Shown: positions 7,359 through 10,647 of the stretch, piece by piece
Layout of the letters: each line of letters starts with the position of its first letter
Position numbering within the stretch: the stretch's first letter is position 1
Assembly (NCBI GenBank): GCA_035532755.1
Contig: DATKQI010000285.1
Coordinates: 1 to 10,647 of the forward strand
Direction of reading: 5' to 3'
DNA from: DATKQI01 sp035532755
GTDB lineage: Bacteria; Pseudomonadota; Alphaproteobacteria; Acetobacterales; Acetobacteraceae
Length of the DNA stretch: 10,647 nucleotides
Position numbers and translations under genes: made by a program
The notes under the pieces: generated by a model
What the model was told of the DNA's origin: nothing
Database searches by the model: none
Seen by the model: only the letters and a program-made list of their open reading frames with translations

Positions 7359-8609
7359 ATGCCCACCCAAAGGTCTCGCAACAAGATGGTCGATTGGATC
7401 GACGCACGGCTGCCGGTCTTCACCATGATGCAGAAGGAGTACGGCAGCTTCCCGACGCCGAGGAACTTCAACTACTTCTGGAATTTCGGCGCGCTGGCGA
7501 TGGTTGCCCTGGCGATCCAGGTCGTCACGGGCGTGTTCCTCGCGATGAATTACGACCCGAGCGCGCACATGGCGTTCAACAGCGTGCAGCGGATCATGCG
7601 AGACGTGAACTACGGCTGGCTGATCCGCTACATCCATCTGAACGGCGCCTCCATGTTCTTCATGGTGGTTTATGTTCACACGTTCCGCGGCCTGTATTAC
7701 GGCTCCTACAAGGCGCCGCGCGAGCTTCTGTGGATGCTCGGTGTGGTCCTTCTGCTGCTGATGATGGCGACCGCCTTCACGGGTTACGTGCTGCCCTGGA
7801 GCCAGATGTCGTACTGGGGGGCGACCGTCATCACCAACATGTTCACCGCCATCCCCGTAGTGGGCAAAGCCATCACGACCTGGCTGTGGGGCGGGTTTGC
7901 CGTCGGCAACCCGACGCTGAACCGGTTCTTCAGCCTGCATTACCTGCTGCCGTTCCTGATCGTCGGTGTGGTGTTCCTGCATATCGTCGCGCTGCACATC
8001 ACCGGGTCGAACAACCCGCTCGGCATCGACGTGAAGAGCCCGCAGGATACGCTGCCTTTCCATCCCTATTACACGATCAAGGACAGCGTCGGTCTCTGCG
8101 TCTTCCTGATTGTTTTTGCCGCTCTCGTCTTCTTTGCGCCAAACCTTCTGAATGATCTGAACAATTTCACTCCGGCCAACCTGTTGGTGACGCCGACAAG
8201 CATCGTGCCGCAATGGTACTTCCTGCCGTTCTACGCCATCTTGCGCTCGGTGCCGAACAAGCTCGGCGGCGTGACCATGATGTTCGGCTCGGTCGGTGTC
8301 CTGTTCGTCCTGCCCTGGCTGGATACGAGCCCGGTGCGCAGCGCCCGGTTCCGCCCGATCTATCGGCAACTCATCATCGTGCTGGTGGCGGACGTTGTGC
8401 TGCTCGGGATTGTCGGCGCGCACGAGCCCGTCGGCATCTGGATCCTGCTCGGGCGCATCGCCACCCTCTACTACTTCCTGCATTTCCTGGTGCTTCTGCC
8501 GGTTCTGGGCAGGTTTGAACGGCCTTTGCCATTGCCTGAGAGCATCAGCAAAGCCGTTCTGGCAACCGCAGGCAGGCCGGGCCTCTCAACACAGGAGTTT
8601 CCATCATGA
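7359..8609 (+). CDS. Cytochrome b of bc1 type, solitary, with altered Qo motif (PQWY)
   Basis: A 416-residue integral membrane protein homologous over its whole length to cytochrome b (PetB/FbcB), the dihaem subunit that oxidises and reduces quinone in complex III. Haem ligands are His93/His107 in helix B and His194/His208 in helix D, both pairs 14 apart as in bc1 rather than b6f. Eight or so membrane helices are visible, and N- and C-terminal halves are both present, as in bc1. The Qo region reads GYVLPWSQMSYWGATVITN (142-160), with Ser where Gly is usual, and PQWYFLPFYAILRSVP (284-299), with Gln285 in place of the Glu of PEWY. No Rieske protein or cytochrome c1 gene is beside it. AGAGGAG (7339-7345) lies 13 bases before the ATG. 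It follows the SOD-rhodanese gene by 32 bases and overlaps the next gene by ATGA (8606-8609). A 60-base sample (8101-8160) is 45% GC, below the left-hand genes. Confidence 0.92.
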   Translation: MPTQRSRNKMVDWIDARLPVFTMMQKEYGSFPTPRNFNYFWNFGALAMVALAIQVVTGVFLAMNYDPSAHMAFNSVQRIMRDVNYGWLIRYIHLNGASMFFMVVYVHTFRGLYYGSYKAPRELLWMLGVVLLLLMMATAFTGYVLPWSQMSYWGATVITNMFTAIPVVGKAITTWLWGGFAVGNPTLNRFFSLHYLLPFLIVGVVFLHIVALHITGSNNPLGIDVKSPQDTLPFHPYYTIKDSVGLCVFLIVFAALVFFAPNLLNDLNNFTPANLLVTPTSIVPQWYFLPFYAILRSVPNKLGGVTMMFGSVGVLFVLPWLDTSPVRSARFRPIYRQLIIVLVADVVLLGIVGAHEPVGIWILLGRIATLYYFLHFLVLLPVLGRFERPLPLPESISKAVLATAGRPGLSTQEFPS

Positions 8610-9064
8610 AATGGGTGACTCGCGAACGCCCCAAGATCGATCGCATCGCATGCCCCTGGCTGATCGCCCGGTTCATCGACAAGGACGCCGAATTCATCTA
8701 CGTCCCGCCCGACCGTGTTCGCGCGGTTGCCGCCGAGACCGGCGCCACGCCCTATGATATCCCCGGTGTCGAACTCACCCATGAGGGCGGGTTCTGCAGC
8801 TTCGATACCTTCCTGAAGCGATACGAACTGGCTGATCCGGCGCTTCATCAGATCGCCCTGATGGTGCGCGGAGCTGATACTTCCCGGTTCGATCTGGCGC
8901 CCCAGGCAGCCGGATTATTCGCGATCTCGCTCGGGCTCTCGGCGATCTTTCCTGACGATCACGAGATGTTGCGGCACGGCATGGTCATGTACGACGCGCT
9001 TTACGCCTGGTGTCGCGCGGGACAGGCGGAGACACATGATTGGCCTCCCGCCATGACCGCATGA
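8606..9064 (+). CDS. Stand-alone ChrB C-terminal (chromate resistance) domain protein
   Basis: A 152-residue protein matching only the C-terminal half of ChrB. It shares with the full-length ChrB here WVTR (3-6), DRI..PWLIARFID (12-25), THEG (58-61), the Cys-x-Phe after it (Cys64) and ADPAL (76-80), but is clearly diverged, so it is a paralogue and not a fragment left by a recent duplication. It lacks the N-terminal ChrB domain. Cys16 stands where the full-length protein has Ser. Start and stop are both in ATGA overlaps: the ATG at 8606 with the cytochrome b stop, and its TGA (9062-9064) with the next ATG (9061). This arrangement strongly suggests translational coupling with the neighbours. 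The domain is found in chromate loci, but its biochemical activity is not settled; a regulatory or Cr-handling role is inference. Likely cytoplasmic; no signal or membrane segment. Confidence 0.9.
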   Translation: MKWVTRERPKIDRIACPWLIARFIDKDAEFIYVPPDRVRAVAAETGATPYDIPGVELTHEGGFCSFDTFLKRYELADPALHQIALMVRGADTSRFDLAPQAAGLFAISLGLSAIFPDDHEMLRHGMVMYDALYAWCRAGQAETHDWPPAMTA

Positions 9065-10179
9065 CGACATTGCCCGGTATCGGAAAGCGTTCGAGGCCGT
9101 GGCCGGGAACGAGCGTGCCGAATGCCGCCCGACTCAGGCATGGTGCGCGGTGGGGCCGCCATTTGCTGGCGGCGTTCCTGGGCCTTGGTTCAGGGGTGGC
9201 CCATGCGGGGGCATCCACTCTTCCACTCGTTATGCGCGCGACCATTGTGCTTCCAGGCAGCCCCTCGCGGTTCGACTATCAGAGCCAGGATGCCGCGCTG
9301 GGGCGGCTGTTCATCTCTCATATGGGGGACGGGACCGTCCTGGTGTTCGACATCAAGACGAACCGCGTGATTGCCAATCTGCCGGGCTTTCCCGAGGATA
9401 CCGGGATCACGGCGGTCCCCTCGCTCAATCGGGTCTATGTCAGCGTCACCGGCGGTTGGCTGCATCAAGCCGTAGGCCACGGCGAGATCGCGGTTCTCAA
9501 TGCGACGACACTCAAGGTGGTGGCCCGGATCCCGGCGGGCCGATTTCCGGATGGGAGCGCCTATGTGCCGGGGTTGCACCGGCTCTATGTTTCGGATGAG
9601 TCCGGCGGCACCGAGACCGTCATCGATACCACCACAAATCGGCGTGTTGCCACCCTTTCGCTCGGCGGCTCCGCGGGCATGACGGCCTTTGACCCGATTT
9701 CGGGAAACATCTTTGTCAACGTGCAAAGCCGCAACGTGCTGGCCGAAATCGACCCTGTTGCGAATGCCATCATTGCGCGCATCCCACTTCCCAGGACGTG
9801 TCTTCATAATCACGGGCTCCTCATTTATCCGAAGAAGCGACTGGCCTTCATCGCCTGTGATCATAACGCGCGGCTTCTGACGCTCGACCTGCAAACCGGC
9901 AAGGTGGTGAGCATCCACACGGTCGGGCGCAACCCGGATGTCCTGGCGCTGGATAGCGTCAGGAATCGCCTCTACGTCGCGAGCGAAAGCGGTGTTGTGG
10001 CTGTGTTCTCCATCGGCAGGCACGACATTCGGAAACTCGGCGAAGGCGTGATCGGGGACAATGCCCATACGGTATCAGTCGATACCGCGACGGGTCTTGC
10101 CTACTTCCCGATTCGTAACCTCAGAGGGCATCCCGTATTGAAGATCATGGCGTTTCACTCGCGGCGATTGCCGCCGTAA
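9061..10179 (+). CDS. Secreted YVTN/YncE-type beta-propeller protein
   Basis: A 372-residue protein with an N-terminal export signal and repeated propeller blades. A basic stretch (RLRHGARWGRH, 24-34) leads into LLAAFLGLGSGVAHA (35-49), a plausible signal peptide cut after AHA; the mature part should be periplasmic. From about residue 60 on, blades recur with a pattern like LYVS...G.V.V.D..T..V...I: near 83-107, 125-157, 175-199, 217-241, 261-286 and 304-318, giving six or seven blades. Two cysteines (Cys247, Cys266) flank blade five and might pair. The family includes quinoprotein-like and YncE-like proteins with varied or unknown roles; no catalytic residue can be named here. The ATG at 9061 is preferred to one at 9040 because it forms an ATGA overlap with the upstream stop (9062-9064). 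It is the last gene of the rightward cluster. Confidence 0.82.
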   Translation: MTTLPGIGKRSRPWPGTSVPNAARLRHGARWGRHLLAAFLGLGSGVAHAGASTLPLVMRATIVLPGSPSRFDYQSQDAALGRLFISHMGDGTVLVFDIKTNRVIANLPGFPEDTGITAVPSLNRVYVSVTGGWLHQAVGHGEIAVLNATTLKVVARIPAGRFPDGSAYVPGLHRLYVSDESGGTETVIDTTTNRRVATLSLGGSAGMTAFDPISGNIFVNVQSRNVLAEIDPVANAIIARIPLPRTCLHNHGLLIYPKKRLAFIACDHNARLLTLDLQTGKVVSIHTVGRNPDVLALDSVRNRLYVASESGVVAVFSIGRHDIRKLGEGVIGDNAHTVSVDTATGLAYFPIRNLRGHPVLKIMAFHSRRLPP

Positions 10180-10593
10180 TATGTCACTCGAAACGACGTT
10201 TCACGATTGTCAGGCAGATCAAGCGTTTCCGTGTTGCAAATGTCGGGCGCGTTCAAGCAGCCTTTTTGCGATCATTTCTATAGCAATGCCAACTCGCCCG
10301 TTGCACCTGTGTCAGTGCAGACGAGCGCCTCCAATAATTGCGTTTCACGACGTGGTCTGGCGTTCGACAGAGAGCTGGTTGCCAGAAGGCCATTCACCCG
10401 GGTGGCGTTCCTGGCAGACGGGCAGGCGAAGCATGTTTGCGGTCAAAGCGTGAGGTTATGACCCAAAAAGAAGATTGCCGGCCACAGGCGCGGCATATCA
10501 CGGTGGACCTCGAGGCCTGAACGGGGCGCTCGCGCAATACCCGCCGGGAACCTTTTGATCGCCGTTCGCATCCAATGATTGAGGGAGACGCAG
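10180..10593. other. Gene-poor lower-GC stretch after the chromate cluster
   Basis: About 410 bases without a convincing gene. Two overlapping open frames of 84 and 90 codons (10207-10461, 10181-10453) have no ribosome site, no recognisable family and no hydrophobic or motif pattern; they run through each other in different frames. The first 120 bases are about 50% GC. A small inverted repeat GAAAC-GAC-GTTTC lies at 10190-10202, and GCGGC-GATT-GCCGC lies inside the end of the preceding gene (10161-10174); neither is followed by a T run, so a rho-independent terminator is not supported. GTTTCACGA occurs twice (10198-10206 and 10342-10350). No transposase remnant or tRNA is visible. The segment should contain the promoter of the gene that starts at 10594. 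Confidence 0.5.
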
Positions 10594-10647
10594 ATGGCGG
10601 ATGCTGGGTATCAGGCTTCCTCATTGCCGCAGCACCCTTTGGGCGAT
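10594..10647 (+). CDS. Start of an unidentified gene, cut by window end
   Basis: An ATG at 10594 opens an 18-codon frame to the window edge, beginning MADAGYQASSLPQHPLGD. GAGGGAG (10581-10587) lies six bases upstream and is a strong ribosome site, which is the main reason to call it a gene. The visible residues match no family I recognise. The next part of the sequence is needed to name it. Confidence 0.5.
   Translation, partial: MADAGYQASSLPQHPLGD

Noticed and set aside
10458..10520. Short 20-codon frame beginning at ATG 10458
   Set aside because: The purine run before it leaves only two bases to the ATG, and the peptide has no hydrophobic segment or known similarity. Not enough to call a gene.
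10547..10566. GGAAC...CGTT resembling an EcfG general-stress promoter upstream of the gene at 10594
   Set aside because: The spacer is only 11 bases, whereas this promoter class has about 16-17. No CGTT lies at the right distance; the sequence there is GCAT/CATC.
1..10647. CRISPR array, tRNA, rRNA or insertion sequence
   Set aside because: No regularly spaced direct repeats, no tRNA-like cloverleaf or rRNA stretch, and no transposase or integrase translation on either strand were seen.

Overview
The window looks like the chromosome of a GC-rich alphaproteobacterium, possibly of the Acetobacteraceae or another Rhodospirillales family. That placement is an inference from base composition and gene types, not from a marker gene. 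It has two parts. The left part (1-4055) reads as ordinary high-GC chromosome. It carries a ComM-type Mg-chelatase-like ATPase cut by the window edge, a histone-deacetylase-like/acetylpolyamine amidohydrolase gene that overlaps comM by ATGA, and a divergent MlrC-like (M81) metallohydrolase gene. A 60-base sample of the MlrC gene is 72% GC.

The middle part (4062-10179) is a chromate-resistance locus built around one short AT-rich divergent promoter region (6281-6369; its first 60 bases are 38% GC). To the left, chrB (regulator/resistance protein) and chrA (efflux transporter) form a two-gene operon on the minus strand. To the right, four genes on the plus strand form a tight cluster: an Fe/Mn superoxide dismutase fused to a rhodanese (a ChrC-ChrE fusion), a complete cytochrome b of the bc1 type with no Rieske or cytochrome c1 partner in the window, a stand-alone ChrB C-terminal ('chromate resistance') domain, and a secreted YVTN/YncE-type beta-propeller. 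The last three are joined by two ATGA stop/start overlaps, so they are probably made together.

The likely division of labour is as follows. ChrA exports chromate. ChrB and possibly its short paralogue sense or handle chromate. The SOD-rhodanese deals with superoxide and sulfur/thiol damage from Cr(VI) reduction. The cytochrome b and the periplasmic propeller add a membrane and periplasmic branch whose role is unknown. The cytochrome b has PQWY instead of PEWY at the quinol-oxidation (Qo) site and PWSQM instead of PWGQM, which makes an ordinary bc1 role doubtful. This unit (cytochrome b, ChrB C-terminal domain, propeller) is the best candidate here for an undescribed system.

The right end (10180-10593) has lower GC (about 50% in its first 120 bases) and no convincing gene. 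It is followed by the first 18 codons of a gene that runs out of the window. No tRNA, rRNA, CRISPR array, transposase or integrase was found.
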